From Bubalus kerabau (Eukaryota; Chordata; Mammalia; Artiodactyla; Bovidae): DNA of 64,000 nucleotides. The stretch spans positions 50,762,801 through 50,826,800 of the forward strand of contig NC_073629.1 of NCBI RefSeq assembly GCF_029407905.1, given 5' to 3'. Both the position numbers and the translations under genes were made by a program. Shown here piece by piece: positions 11,431-21,800 of this stretch. Within the stretch, counting starts at the first letter, position 1, and the number at the start of each line of letters is the position of its first letter. The notes under the pieces were generated by a model. The model was not told the origin of the DNA. It saw only the letters and a program-made list of their open reading frames with translations, and did not search any database.

Positions 11431-11643
11431 AGTCCACATGTGTTCCCCCAAACAATGTATCGGTCCCACTGCTGATGCCTCTTGTGACCTTAATGGAACG
11501 TGAGGCTGTCACTTTTGAAGGAACTGACATGTGGGAAAAAAACGATGAAAGCTGTGAGATTATGCTGAACCATCTGGCAACGGCCCGACTCATGGCGGAA
11601 GCTGCAGACAGCTACCGGATGAATGCTGAGAGGATCCTGGCCG
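11431..11643 (+). CDS. BCAR3: BCAR3 coding exon, core of the Cdc25-homology domain
   Basis: The acceptor is TGTTTTTCAG (ending at 11430) and the donor is CTGGCCG|GTAAGA. The first two bases complete a Glu codon. The exon then reads STCVPPNNVSVPLLMPLVTL, followed by a segment with TFEGTDMWEKNDESCEIML, and ends ...MNAERILA plus one base. It covers about residues 696-767. It is the largest visible BCAR3 exon and one of the best conserved. It contributes to the p130Cas-binding face in NSP-Cas complexes (family knowledge, not deduced here). Confidence 0.97.
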
Positions 11644-12829
11644 GTAAGAGCTGGTTTTGGTTAAGCTGCTCTCTGCACAGTAATTGGAATGAAAAGAGCA
11701 TCAGTGCTCTCAATTAGAAAAAGACCAAATAGGAAAGATTAAGACCTGGGAATTCCATTTCTTGTATTACTTATTCTTAATTCCTGACTTAAGGATCCTT
11801 CTTCTCTCTTCTTTTGTGTCAGTGGTATAAAGAAAACAGAGAAAGGATCAAGAAAGAATTTGTCAGTTTGTTTACCATTAGTACCACTAATAATAATAAT
11901 TAGAAAACGTGATGGGCCCACATGAGGCGTTAGGGTTCTATTGGACTTATCTATATTCTTGTTTCTTCCCAGACACACTGGGACATGAGCTCCTCTGCTC
12001 TTGGCATCAGAGGGTCCACCGTAAGCCAAGCCTCTGAGATTGAGAGAGCTTGGAGAATAGCAACACAAGTACACTGATCCAAACCCAGGTTTGGATCAGT
12101 GTACCGTGTGTCTTCAGGAGTGGCCAGCTAGGCTAAACAAAGAGGGGCACAGAGGTGGGAAGGCCTTCCATGTAGGACTGTGGCTGAGGAAGAGCCAGTG
12201 AAGGGTTTTAAATATGAGAAGATGTTATCACATGGTTAGATTTGTTTTCAGTCTGGCATCTTTGTGCAGGAAGGCTGGAGGGCTGAAGCTTGTAGGCAAA
12301 AAGACCACTTAGGAAGCGAGTACAAGAATAAGGGCCTTGTCTCTTCACCACTGTATAATTTTTAAAACTCTTCAAGGACCTACAGTTTGATCCAGAAGGT
12401 TAAGAAATATATGGGGCAGGAGAGGCCTAGTATTTGACCTAAAACAAAGTTGTTAATTCAGAAACAGAATTTGGGACTAAACAGCTTGCACTATGTCTGC
12501 TATAGGTATAAGCAATACATAACTGTTTCTTTTCCTCCGAAAGTTCAGCAGGGTTGGCAGTATAGGACTCAGATGCTAATTATAGGAGCTTCCCTGGTGG
12601 CTCAAACAATAAAAGCATATATAATTCAAGTCAGTAGATACTATTAGAATGCCTGCTTATACAAAACCAGTAAGTATATTACTTTAGATGTTCCCTAAGC
12701 CAATATATCAGGGTGGATTTTGAGAAAAGTATGTTTTAAGCTGTTTTACAGCAAATCACCTTAAAGGTATTTTCTCAGCTGTTCCTGCTACAGGTTTTCA
12801 CAGCAAGTTCTTATGGCTGGAATTAACTG
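11644..12829 (+). other. BCAR3 intron with a palindrome and a SINE scrap
   Basis: Mostly unassigned intron. A 36-bp near-perfect palindrome lies at 12069-12104 (see separate entry). A scrap of Bov-tA head (GCTTCCCTGGTGGCTCAAAC) lies at about 12588-12610. Confidence 0.5.
12069..12104. repeat. 36-bp near-perfect palindrome
   Basis: The left arm GTACACTGATCCAAACC (12069-12085) and its exact reverse complement GGTTTGGATCAGTGTAC (12088-12104) are separated only by CA. The 17-bp arms carry no mismatch. It is intronic, and no surrounding repeat family was recognised. Confidence 0.95.
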
Positions 12830-12925
12830 TGAACCCAGTAAGGGCAGAAATTTGCTCACCGACATATCCCAGTACCCTGCCCAGGATAGGGGCTCAAAGC
12901 AGATTAACTCAATGAATGGAAGTTG
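12830..12925 (+). repeat. L2/MIR-type old repeat fragment
   Basis: The text AAGGGCAGAAATTTGCTCAC, CATATCCCAGTACCCTGCCC, GGGGCTCAAAGCAG and TCAATGAATGGA follows the common 3' end of old LINE2-type repeats ('...gtatccccagcgcctag...gctcaataaat...gaatgaa'). Confidence 0.5.
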
Positions 12926-13269
12926 TCATCTGGCCTCTAGTTGGTTATCTGCCAAAGAAAGATATTTTGGCATCACATGAAGAATGAAATAGAAGGCTTC
13001 TGTTACCCTTTCCACCACCAAGAGACTATGATTTAGATGCTGGGGCTATATTTAATGACAGAGCCAACTACTCCAGCAGTAATCAAGGATGAGAAACATC
13101 TTCCTGTATGACTCGAGCTAGAGGTTTCCCCTGCTCTAACAGAGCTGACTGAGAGCATCCTTGGCCATAAGTAGAACAGATCTCTTACACAGAAAAGAGA
13201 GTTAAGAAATGGGCCCAAACATATGATTGTTAACTGTTTCTTGACAAAGGTGGCAAGGTAATTCACTGG

Positions 13270-14260
13270 ATAAAGTAATCTTTCAACAAATGGTGCTAGA
13301 ACTACTGAATGTCATGCAAAAAAAAACCTTCAATTTTACCTCATAGAATACACTCAGAATATAAGAGCTAAACTGTAAAGCTTCTATGAGGAAAACATAG
13401 AAAGTCCTTGTGTCCAGCAAAATTTCTTAAGCTATAAAAAGCATGAACCATAAAACACTGATAAATCAAAATTTTACATTTTGCTCTTTGAAAGACATTA
13501 TTAAGGAAGCGAAAAGGCACACTACAGACTAGAAGAAAGTATTTGGCAAACATACATCTGATAAAGGACTTATTATCTAGAATATAAAGAATTCTTACAA
13601 CTGAATGAGAAGAAAAGATTTGAATAGACACTATACCAGCGAGGATGTACAATGACAAATATCTATATGGAAAAATGTTCAAAGCATTAGTTATTACAGA
13701 AATATAAGATGAAACCACGGTGAGATGCCAGCACCTCACCTGAGATGACAATAGAGTTCACAACTGGACTCTTCGTTATGTTACTGATGAGAATATAAGA
13801 CAGTATAGACATTTTGGAAAAGAGTTTGACAGTTTCTTTAAACATATATTTACCATATGAGCCAGTACTTCCACTTCCAAAGATATGAAAACACATGTCC
13901 ATGCTAAGACTTAATCACAGATGTTCACATTATTCATAACAGCCAGAAACTGGACACAATCGAATGTCTTACCATTCAGTAAACAAAATGCAGTATATCC
14001 ATATAACTGAATACTACTCAGCAATAAAAAGGAATTATTAACAGGCAACAATATGGAATAATATCAGATTTCTAGAAAAGGCAAAATAGCAATGGAAAGC
14101 AGATTAATGGTGTGGGGTAGGTTCAGGGATTGACTGAGAAGAAGTACTAGAGATTTTCTAGGGTTCTAAAGTGGTGTGATGTTTATACAACTCTATAAAC
14201 TGTACGGCTAAAAAAAGGGTGAATCATGACAAGTAAATTATAAAGCTTTAAAAAAAATAC
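13270..14260 (+). mobile_element. L1 ORF2 3' end and 3' UTR fragment
   Basis: The text follows L1 order: AGCTTCTATGAGGAAAACAT, GAAAAGGCACACTACAGACT, TATTTGGCAAACATACATCTG, then TGAATACTACTCAGCAATAAAAAGG. All frames are broken. It sits in the last BCAR3 intron and ends near 14260 with an A-rich stretch. Confidence 0.75.
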
Positions 14261-14540
14261 TTGAACACTCCTGCACTACTACAACCCATGGTGCTTGTGC
14301 GCACAAATTTTATTCTGTCATAGTGACTTAGTTATTCTTTCTCTGAAGTTGCTCAGATCCTTGGGGGTGGGGGATGTTCTCCCCTTCCTTATATAGAAAG
14401 ATCCTATATTTTTCCTTGAGGGCATTTTTTAAGTTCTGAGAGATGTTCATTTTGATCTTACTTTAAACAAGCAAGTTTTCAGTCTATTTTCAACACTGTT
14501 TCAAGCAGAACTGAAGTTTTTTTGGTTTTGTTTTTATTAG

Positions 14541-14719
14541 GTTTTCAACCAGATGAAGAAATGAGTGAAGTCTTCAAGACTGAATTCCAAATGAGATTGC
14601 TTTGGGGCAGCAAAGGTGCACAAGTCAATCAGACAGAGAGATACGAAAAGTTCAATCAGATTTTAACTGCCCTCTCACGTAAATTGGAACCTCCTCCTGT
14701 AAAGCAGATGGAGTTTTGA
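14541..14719 (+). CDS. BCAR3: BCAR3 last coding exon with stop codon
   Basis: The acceptor is TTTTTATTAG (ending at 14540). The first two bases complete a Gly codon. The exon then reads FQPDEEMSEVFKTEFQMRLL and ends LSRKLEPPPVKQMEF with TGA at 14717-14719. It covers about residues 767-825, the end of the Cdc25-like fold. The last residues (KQMEF) lie after the folded core and differ from the human tail as I remember it. Everything before them is highly conserved. Confidence 0.97.
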
Positions 14720-15663
14720 TAACTCTCCAGAGAAGCTTAGGATATAATTTCAAGCTTATCTACTTTCTCCTCAGAGAAAGCTTATCATTTGATAAAAGTA
14801 ATAATGTGCAAAACTGACAATATACAGCTTTTAGTATCCACAGGATATTAAACATGTAAATTGCACAGAGCACACTTATTTATGAATTGTTTAAAATTAC
14901 TACTGATTTTAAAATAAATGATAATTTATTAAGGTAACTGTTGCTAATGTTGATCAACAAATTTAAGTGAAGACCCAGCTATATTGGCTGGTTGCTTTCT
15001 ATTACTGAGGTATATGACCATTTCAGTTTTAATTCCATGTCAGATAAGTGTAAATAGAAGAGTTTAAAAGCATGAAACTGAAGATATCAGTTGTATGATA
15101 TTCTCTAACTAAATATGAAAAATGTAAATAGTCATATGAAAATATATCTTTTTGTGAAACAACTGTATCCAGTCTCTTTAATACTAAACAAACAATTCAT
15201 TGTAGTACAATAATTCTACCTCCTAACTTCTTGGGGCACCCTGTTCCCTTGCCACCACATCCTGATAGTAAACCAAAATCAAGAGAGTGGTACAGAAAAT
15301 TTAAGGTATCTGGCTTAGGGGACAGGGTAAAATAAATAGTGATATAGGTGGAGCTGACCCCAGAATACCTAAAAGTTACAACAAAAGCCCTGGTGCTTGC
15401 TAGCAGCTGCACTTCAGTCAAGTTAACCCTCAAGTCCCACGTGCAGCACAGCGGCTGGTATGCAGTGAGCACCAGATGCTAGTGTGCTTCACGACAGTAT
15501 TTCACGTATTTCACAATAAAGTAGCTTTTCCTCTGGCTGATAAGGATGAGTTTTCTAGGTTTTTTGACTTCCCAAAGGGGATACTTTCTACTTTAACAGT
15601 ATCTGTCTCAATTTTTTTCTATTGTAGAATTTGAATACAAGTCTTTAAAGTATCAATAATAAA
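14720..15663 (+). other. BCAR3: BCAR3 3' UTR
   Basis: AT-rich sequence following the stop. The end is not certain: three AATAAA signals are present (14913-14918, 15515-15520, 15658-15663). No interspersed repeat was recognised within it. A 3' UTR of about 0.8-0.95 kb would be usual for this gene. Confidence 0.7.
15515..15520 (+). promoter_or_regulatory. Candidate BCAR3 poly(A) signal
   Basis: AATAAA about 800 bases after the stop, followed within 25 bases by the T-rich GTAGCTTTTCCTC. A second AATAAA at 15658-15663 and an early one at 14913-14918 are alternatives. The sequence alone cannot rank their use. Confidence 0.55.
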
Positions 15664-16138
15664 CTTCTATCACTCTGCCACCAAGTGTCACTTACCGATC
15701 TGCTTTTTCTTCCTGTCTTCTAAATAATATGGGGATCACACAAAATAGTTTTATATCCCACTTTTCTCCAATAAGTTGTGAAAATTTCTCCAGGGTGGCC
15801 TTTGAAAAAAAGGATTGGTTCCAGAGGTTACACTATAATTTAACCATCACTCTATTATTGGTCATCTTAAATATGTCCGCCAGAACTAAGTACAAGGCTC
15901 TCATGTGGTCTATTTAATAAAATGGAAATATTAGTTTCAAATCCTGGACTCTGTATTCTCATTAATGCAGCCTAGAATCATGAAGCCCTTCTTCCAGTTT
16001 TTAAAAGCCATCTTTTTTTTTTTTTTTTCCCCTGAAAACACCAAAGCACACTTCTACTTCTGATGGTATGGGGGTTCAGATGCTCTTAGAAATCCCTCTA
16101 ACTAAATTTTCATAAACATACCTTTTAATGCACTGTTA
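15664..16138. other. Intergenic, no feature recognised
   Basis: Sequence downstream of BCAR3. It holds a poly(T) run at about 16011-16028 that may be the A-tail of an old antisense retroelement, but no body was recognised. Confidence 0.45.
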
Positions 16139-16341
16139 AGCTTCCCTTGTGGCTCAGCTGGTAAAGAATCCACCTGCAATGTGGGAGACCCAGGTTCAAT
16201 CCCTGGGCTGGGAAGATCTCCTGGAGAAGGGAAAGGCTACCCACTCCATTATTCTGGCCAGAAGAATTCCATGGACTACAGACCATGGGGTCACAAAGAC
16301 TTGGACACAACTGACCAATTTTCACTTTCACTTCACTTTCA
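16139..16341 (+). mobile_element. Bov-tA SINE
   Basis: A near-complete family sequence from CTTCCCTTGTGGCTCAGCTG through CAGGTTCAATCCCTGGGCTG to TTCACTTTCACTTCACTTTC. The tRNA-Glu-like head and the Bov body are both present. Confidence 0.92.
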
Positions 16342-16666
16342 AATTTGACAGAATGAAAAGGGAATCCCTAAGAAATAATCTACTCCTCACCTCACTCATC
16401 AAAAGGAACAGCAAATTTAAATAAACTCTGTAAAAGGAAGTTAAAAACCCTGGGTAGCCCTAAAGGCAAATACTGACATCAACTCAACGAATGGAAGACA
16501 GTATCTTAAGGGAGCTGAACATGAAATGCCTCCATTATGTAGGAATCCTTAAAGGATCCCTGTTGGCAAGCTGGAAAAGAAATAATTTGCCAGAAAAGAG
16601 AGGTTACCAGGGAACATTTACAATAAGAAAAATAATTGTAATGATAATGGTCTTTGGCGAGGATTT
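16342..16666. other. Intergenic, no feature recognised
   Basis: About 325 bases of mixed sequence with no recognisable exon or repeat. Confidence 0.4.
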
Positions 16667-16859
16667 GCAACTACAAGTGAAAGTGTTAATTGCTCAGTTG
16701 TGTCCAACTCTATGCGATCCCATGGACTGTAGTCCACCAGACTCCTCTGTCCATGGGATTCTCCAAGCAAGAATACTGGAGTGGGCTGCCATGCCCTCCA
16801 CCAGGGGATCTTCCAACCCAGGAATCAAACCTGAGTCTCTGCAGGGAAGCAACTATAAG
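16667..16859 (-). mobile_element. BOV-A type SINE with target-site duplication
   Basis: The body is 16678-16848 in reverse orientation (TGCTCAGTTGTGTCCAACTC, CCATGGGATTCTCCAAGCAAG, TGGAGTGGGCTGCCATGCCC). It is flanked by GCAACTACAAG (16667-16677) and GCAACTATAAG (16849-16859), an 11-bp duplication with one mismatch. Confidence 0.9.
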
Positions 16860-16938
16860 CCTGTCCTCAAATAGGTCTGGAGTAAACTTGACAAAATTTA
16901 TAAAACTCAAAACCAAGAAACTGATTTACAGTGGTAAC

Positions 16939-16950
16939 AACACACACACA

Positions 16951-17013
<63 letters not shown>
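16939..17013. repeat. Compound microsatellite (CA)n-(TA)n
   Basis: A short (CA)n run at 16939-16953 is followed by an uninterrupted (TA)n of about 28 units (16958-17013). It abuts the 5' end of a BOV-A2 SINE at 17014. Confidence 0.97.
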
Positions 17014-17017
<4 letters not shown>

Positions 17018-17290
17018 AGGCAATGGCACCCCACTCCAGTACTCTTGCCTGGAAAATCCCATGGACAGAGGAGCCTGGTAGGCTGCAGTCCATGGGGTCA
17101 CTAAGAGTCGGACACGACTGAGCGACTTCACTCTCACTTTTCACTTTCATGCATTGGAGAAGGAAATGGCAACCCACTCCAGTGTTCTTGCCTGGAGAAT
17201 CCCAGGGATGGGGGAGCCTGGTGGCCTGCCGTCTATGGGGTCACATAGAGTCGGACACGACTGAAGTGACTTAGCAGCAGCAGCAGCAGC
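17014..17290 (+). mobile_element. BOV-A2 dimeric SINE with (CAG)n tail
   Basis: Two related monomers in a row (CAGAAGGCAATGGCACCCCA... and GGAGAAGGAAATGGCAACCC...), each ending in GAGTCGGACACGACTGA. The element closes with a pure CAGCAGCAG tail, typical of BOV-A2. The body is little mutated, suggesting a fairly young copy. Confidence 0.95.
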
Positions 17291-17562
17291 ATAACACAAA
17301 CAGAAACAGTGTCATGAAAAATAAAATGCTGGGGGGAAAAGATTTAGAATCCCAACAACTTCAGATACTGGAATTATCCCATTTTGAATGCAAAGCATTC
17401 ATATATGGATTTGTATAAAGAAAACATGAACTCAAACAGGAAATGAGTATTTAAAAAAGGATCAGATTTTTAAGAGAAACTAGGTAGACCCTTTAGAAAT
17501 GTATAATAATGAAACTCAAAACTCACTGGATGCTAATAATAAACAGAAGATTAGATCCAACT
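17291..17562. other. Intergenic, no feature recognised
   Basis: AT-rich spacer between two SINEs. Nothing recognised. Confidence 0.4.
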
Positions 17563-17752
17563 GGCTTCCCAGGTGACACAGTGGTCAAGAATCCGCCTGC
17601 CAAAGCAGGAGACACAAGAGATGCAGGTTCAATCCCGTAGTCAGGAAGATCTCCTTTGAGTAGGAAATGATAACCCATTCCAGTATTATTTCCAGGGTTA
17701 TAAGAACAGTCATGGGGTTGCAAAGAGTTGGACATGACTGATCACACTTCAC
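17563..17752 (+). mobile_element. Bov-tA SINE, diverged
   Basis: The head is GGCTTCCCAGGTGACACAGTG, with a worn B-box (GGTTCAATCCCGTAGTC). The body end is GTTGGACATGACTGATC. It is more mutated than its neighbours. Confidence 0.85.
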
Positions 17753-17851
17753 ACTACTACTTGATCCTACTGAAGCTTTAATGAACTCAAAAACATATCG
17801 GAAGACCATGGCCAGAATACAGCAAAGACAAGAAAAATAGGAGAGATTAAA

Positions 17852-17950
17852 AGTGAAAAATTGCTCAGTCATGTCCAACTCTTCACAACCCCATGGACTG
17901 CAGCCTACCAGGATCCTCCATCCATAGGATTTTCCAGGCAAGAATACTGG
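17852..17950 (-). mobile_element. BOV-A SINE fragment
   Basis: Reverse-strand family text: TTGCTCAGTCATGTCCAACTC, CCCCATGGACTGCAGCCTAC, TTTTCCAGGCAAGAATACTGG. It is truncated at its right side. Confidence 0.85.
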
Positions 17951-18013
17951 ATTAAAAGACCTGAACAATTTGTAATAGAATGACCCAATGCATCTCATCA
18001 GAGCTCAAGAAGG

Positions 18014-18031
18014 AAAGAGAGAGAGAGAGAG
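18014..18031. repeat. (GA)n microsatellite, short
   Basis: An uninterrupted GAGAGA run inside unassigned intergenic sequence. Confidence 0.85.
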
Positions 18032-18323
18032 GAAGGAATTCATCCAGAAGAGTGAGCAGAGAAACTGCTAAGCTTATAGGTATATTAAGGCAAACACTAA
18101 AAATAGTGTCTACTATGTGGGGTTAAAAAAAGTCAATTACAACAGTAGCACAAACCAGGAGTGGGGTGACTAGTTACTAGAGTTTTGATAAAGTATTACT
18201 CTTAGATACTAATTAGCTTTAAGTTTTAAGTGAGTATGCAAAGTATCAAGGGTAAATACTACAGGAACAGAAATTATGGTCCAAGTTTCAAACTAGTAGA
18301 GAGAAAAAAAAATGGAGAATACC

Positions 18324-19098
18324 AACAAGATTGCTGGGAGAAATATAAACAACTCAGATGTGCAGATGAATCACTTTAATGGAAGAAAGTGAAGAGAAAT
18401 AAAGAACCTCTTGATGAAGGTGAAAGAGAAGAGTGAAAAAGCTGGCTTAAAACTCAACATTCAAAAAATGAAGATCATGGCATCCAGTCCCATCACTTCA
18501 TGGCAAAGAGGGGAAAAGTGGTAACAGTGACAGATTTTATTTTCTTGGGCTCCAAAATCACTGCAGACGGTGACTAAAGCCACAAAATTAAGATGTCTGC
18601 TCCCTGACAAAAAGCTATGACAAACCTAAACAGTGCGTTAAAAAGCAGAGACATCACTTTGCCAACAAAAGTCCATATAGTCAAAGCTATGGTTTTTCAA
18701 GTAGTCATGTATGGATATGAGAGTTGGATCATAAAAGAAAGCTAAGTGCTGAAGAACTGATGCTTTCAATTTGTGGTGCTGGAGAAGACTCTTGAGAGTC
18801 CCTCAGACAGCAAGGAGATCAAACCAGTCAATCCTAAAAGAAAATCAACCCTGTATATTCACTGGAAGGACTGATGCTCAAGGTGAAGCTTCAATACTTT
18901 GACCACCTGATGTGAAAAGCTGATTCACTGGAAAAGGCCCTGATCCTGGGAAAGACTGAGGATGAGATGGTTGGATGGCATCACTGACTCAATGGATGCA
19001 TTTGAGCAAACTGGGAGATAGTGAAGGGAAGCCTGGCCTGCTACAATTCACAGGGTTGCAGAGAGTCAGACACGATTTAGCAACTGAACAACAACAAC
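18324..19098 (+). mobile_element. BovB (RTE) LINE 3' fragment, heavily broken
   Basis: Follows the BovB 3' end in order: CAAGATTGCTGGGAGAAATA (start), AAGATCATGGCATCCAGTCC, CTCCAAAATCACTGCAGACG, ATCTTGGTGTTGGAGAAGAC-like text, and the final AGAGTCAGACACGATTTAGC. Every reading frame is broken. It is the most diverged of the three same-strand BovB pieces in this intergenic region. Confidence 0.9.
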
Positions 19099-19525
19099 AA
19101 ACCAAAAATATATTTAAAGAGACATAAAAAAGTGAGATGAATAGCAGGCACAAAGACAGCAGAAATAAGTCTGAACGTATCAGTAGTCATTATAAATGTA
19201 AACAGACTGAACCCTCCAGTTAAAAGTCAGAGGTGATCAACTAAATTTACAACAAAACCACTCTATATATTTAGAAGACAAATAAAGCATAAAAATACAT
19301 AGAAATTGAAAATTCATTTTCTAAAAAGGTCAGGATAATTATGAAAGAACAGGGTATAATTTGTGAGAAGAATGTGGTGGGTTACTGAGGTGCTGGTAAT
19401 GCTTTTTTGCCTGACTTAAAAGTTACTGACTTTCTAATAACTTAAGCTGTACATTTATGTTTTATACATTTTCTGAATATTTTATCTAACATGTTAAGCA
19501 TTGCTTAGGAATATTTGTATATTGT
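19099..19525. other. Intergenic, no feature recognised
   Basis: AT-rich sequence between two BovB fragments, beginning with an (AAC)n-like tail at 19083-19100. Part may be an old L1 remnant, but I could not place it. Confidence 0.4.
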
Positions 19526-20416
19526 TGTATATTGTCACCCTGCTTATTTAACTTATATGCAGAGTACATCATGAGAAATGCTGGGCTGGATGAAGCACAA
19601 GCTGGAATCAAGATTGCCGGGAAAAGTATCAATAATCTCAGATATGCAGATGATACCACCCTTATGGCAGAAAGCGAAGAACTTAAGAGCCTCTTGATGA
19701 AAGTGAAAGAGGAGAATGAAAAAGCTGACTTAAAATTCAACATTCAGAAAACTAAGATCATGGCATCTGGTCCCATCACTTCATGGGAAATAGATGGGGA
19801 CACAGTGGAAACAGTGACAGGCTTTATTTTGGGAGGCTCCAAAATCACTGCAGATGGTGACTGCAGCCATGAAATTAAAAGACGCTTGCTCCGTGGAAGA
19901 AAAGTTATGACCAACCTAGACAGCATATTCAAAAGCCGAGACATTACTTTGCCAACAAATGTCCATCTAATCAAAGCTATGGTTTTTCCAGTAGTCATGT
20001 ATGGATGTGCGAGCTGGACCATAAAGAAAGCTGAGCACCGAAGAATTGATGCTTTTGAACTGTGGTGTTGGAGAAGACTCTTGAGAGTCCCTTGGACTGC
20101 AAGAAGATCCAACCAGTCCATCCTAAAGGAAACCAGTCCTGAATATTCATTGGAAGGACTGATGCTGAAGCTGAAGCTGAAGCTCCAGTACTCTGGCCAC
20201 CTGATGTGAAAACCTGACTCACTGGAAAAGACCCTGATGCTGGCAAAGATCGAAGGCGGGAGGAGAAGGGGATGACAGAGGATGAGATGGCTGGATGGCA
20301 TCACCGACTCAATGGACATGAATAAACTCCAGGAGTTGGTGATGGACAGGGAGGCCTGGCGTGCTGCAGTCCATGGGGTCACAACGAGTCGGACACAACT
20401 GAGCGACTGAACTGAA
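19526..20416 (+). mobile_element. BovB (RTE) LINE 3' fragment with a 225-codon open frame
   Basis: Starts inside the reverse transcriptase (…SPCLFNLYAEYIMRNAGL) and keeps the RT motif C box as RYADDTTLMAE. It then has the family tail GSKITADGDCSHEIKRR and VMYGCASWTIKKAEHRRID. The frame at 19532-20209 is open to LKLQYSGHLM and then stops (consensus continues with RR). It lacks the endonuclease and the front of RT, so it is not a working element. The 3' end is the usual GAGCGACTGAACTGAA. Confidence 0.95.
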
Positions 20417-20772
20417 GTATCAGAACTTGGTGAAGAAATTTTTTAATGTTATTCTATTAAAAATCTGAAAACCACTGAAAAGTAAATGAAGGAACCATGC
20501 TCATCAACAGAATATTCAGTATTAGAGATAATTAGTTCTTAATACGATCTATAAATTCAATGCAACCCCACTCAAAATTCAATAGGACCTTTCAAGCTAG
20601 CTTGATTAAGCTTTTTCTAAACCTGTAATGGCTAGGAAGTCAAGACCATCAATGGTTAGGAAAGTAAGACAGATGGAGGAGGGTATCTGTTCTACCAAAT
20701 ACAAAAGCTCATGATTAAAATACACTATTGACTGAAGACAATATGTTTTTAGAGAGTGATACTGTTAACATC
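20417..20772. other. Intergenic, no feature recognised
   Basis: The text (for example ATTCAATGCAACCCCACTC) resembles L1 ORF2 at a distance, but it is too diverged to assign with confidence. Confidence 0.35.
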
Positions 20773-20985
20773 AGGGCTTCCCTGGTGGCACGAGTGGTAA
20801 AGAACCCACCCGCCTACCCAGGAGGCATGAGACACGGGTTTGATCCCTGGGTCAGAAGATCCCCTGGAAGAGGAAATGGCAACTCACTCCAATACTCTTG
20901 CCTGGAGAATCCCATGGACAGAGAAGCCTGGCAAGCTACAGCCCACAGAGTTGAAAAGAGTTGGGACATGACTGAGTGACTTAGC
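20773..20985 (+). mobile_element. Bov-tA SINE, interrupted at its 3' end by a BOV-A2
   Basis: Near-complete: GGCTTCCCTGGTGGCACGAG, GGTTTGATCCCTGGGTCAG, CTTGCCTGGAGAATCCCATGG, ending ACTGAGTGACTTAGC. The last 12 bases are repeated after the next element, so the neighbouring BOV-A2 landed in its tail. Confidence 0.92.
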
Positions 20986-21271
20986 TACTGCTGCTGCTAA
21001 GTCGCTTCAGTCGTGTCCGACTCTGTGCGACCCGATAGACGGCAGGCCACCAGGCTCCCCCATCCCTAGGATTCTCCAGGCAAGAACACTGGAGTGGGTT
21101 GCCATTTCCTTCTCCAATGCAAGAAAGTGAAAAGGGAAAGGGAAGTCACTCAGTTGTGTCCAACTCTTTGCGACCCCGTGGACTGCATCCTACCAGGCTC
21201 CTCCGTCCATGGGATTTTCCAGGCAAAAGTACTGGAGTGGGGTGCCATTGCCTTCTCCGGAGTGACTTAGC
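20986..21271 (-). mobile_element. BOV-A2 dimeric SINE nested in a Bov-tA, with perfect target-site duplication
   Basis: The body is 20986-21259, reversed. It begins with the (CTG)n complement of the CAG tail and contains both monomers. The 12-bp GAGTGACTTAGC lies exactly at 20974-20985 and 21260-21271, proving insertion into the tail of the preceding SINE after that SINE had already settled. Confidence 0.95.
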
Positions 21272-21427
21272 ATGCATGTACAATTAACATCACCATGTGA
21301 AGTGTTTAGAGCTTAAAATGATCCAGGGTTCATTAGACAACTTGTGACTATCATCACCATTTACATTTTGCACTCAGGTTTTTGTTCCAACCCTATGTAT
21401 ATTAATAATGTACAAATTTTCAAAAAG

Positions 21428-21800
21428 GACAGAGTGAAATTTTGAGTGAAGAAAAATTTTTCAGTGAATCTTATGCAGATACAGATACTTTCCCTGATTG
21501 GCTGAGCAACATATATACTAGTGTCACAAATGATAGTTCTTCAGAATATAGTTCTGATTCAGATGATGTTGAGTATTAGACCAACAAAGACAAAAAAACT
21601 TCAGTGACTGATTCTGATACAGAAAGTGAAAATGAAACTCACGTGCTGGAAAATGCTCTTTTGCTTCTGCACAAGACTGGATTGCAAATATTTCATGAAA
21701 ATTAGACTTTACAGGTATAACTACTGAATGTAATAACCTGCAAAGTGTTAGTGAAATAATTAATTATTGGCTGGGCCAAAATAAAAATCACCAGCCACAG
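21428..21800 (+). pseudogene. Acidic, Ser/Asp-rich ORF relic, possibly from a piggyBac-like transposase
   Basis: One frame reads EILSEEKFFSESYADTDTFP, then a run with SSEYSSDSDDVEY followed by a stop, and resumes with TDSDTESENETHVLENALL. A shifted frame further on reads DFTGITTECNNLQSVSEII. An acidic, Ser/Asp-rich N-terminus followed by text loosely like the 'FTG...' segment of piggyBac transposases is the only basis for the family guess. Several stops and shifts make it a dead relic. It could instead be a decayed piece of a cellular gene. TTAA occurs on both sides (about 21286 and 21839), but that tetramer is common. Confidence 0.3.

Larger units (their letters stand above)
1..15663 (+). 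other. BCAR3: BCAR3 gene, 3' portion (last five coding exons and 3' UTR)
   Basis: Five exons with AG/GT borders join without a frame break (116+172+112+213+179 nt = 264 codons including the stop). The product matches the C-terminal third of BCAR3/NSP2, an adaptor of about 825 residues with an N-terminal SH2 domain (outside this window) and a C-terminal Cdc25-like domain. That domain resembles a Ras-GEF but acts mainly as a tight binding partner of the focal-adhesion-targeting domain of p130Cas (BCAR1), linking receptor and integrin signals to Rac/Rap1 and cell movement. The gene runs into the window from the left, so its promoter and SH2 exons are not visible. The related NSP proteins SH2D3A and SH2D3C are less likely, because the recalled BCAR3 sequence matches almost residue for residue and the neighbour is FNBP1L. 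Confidence 0.95.

Noticed and set aside
17270..17290. CAG-repeat expansion locus
   Set aside because: It is the normal CAG tail of BOV-A2, present in several copies of the window, and is not within a gene.
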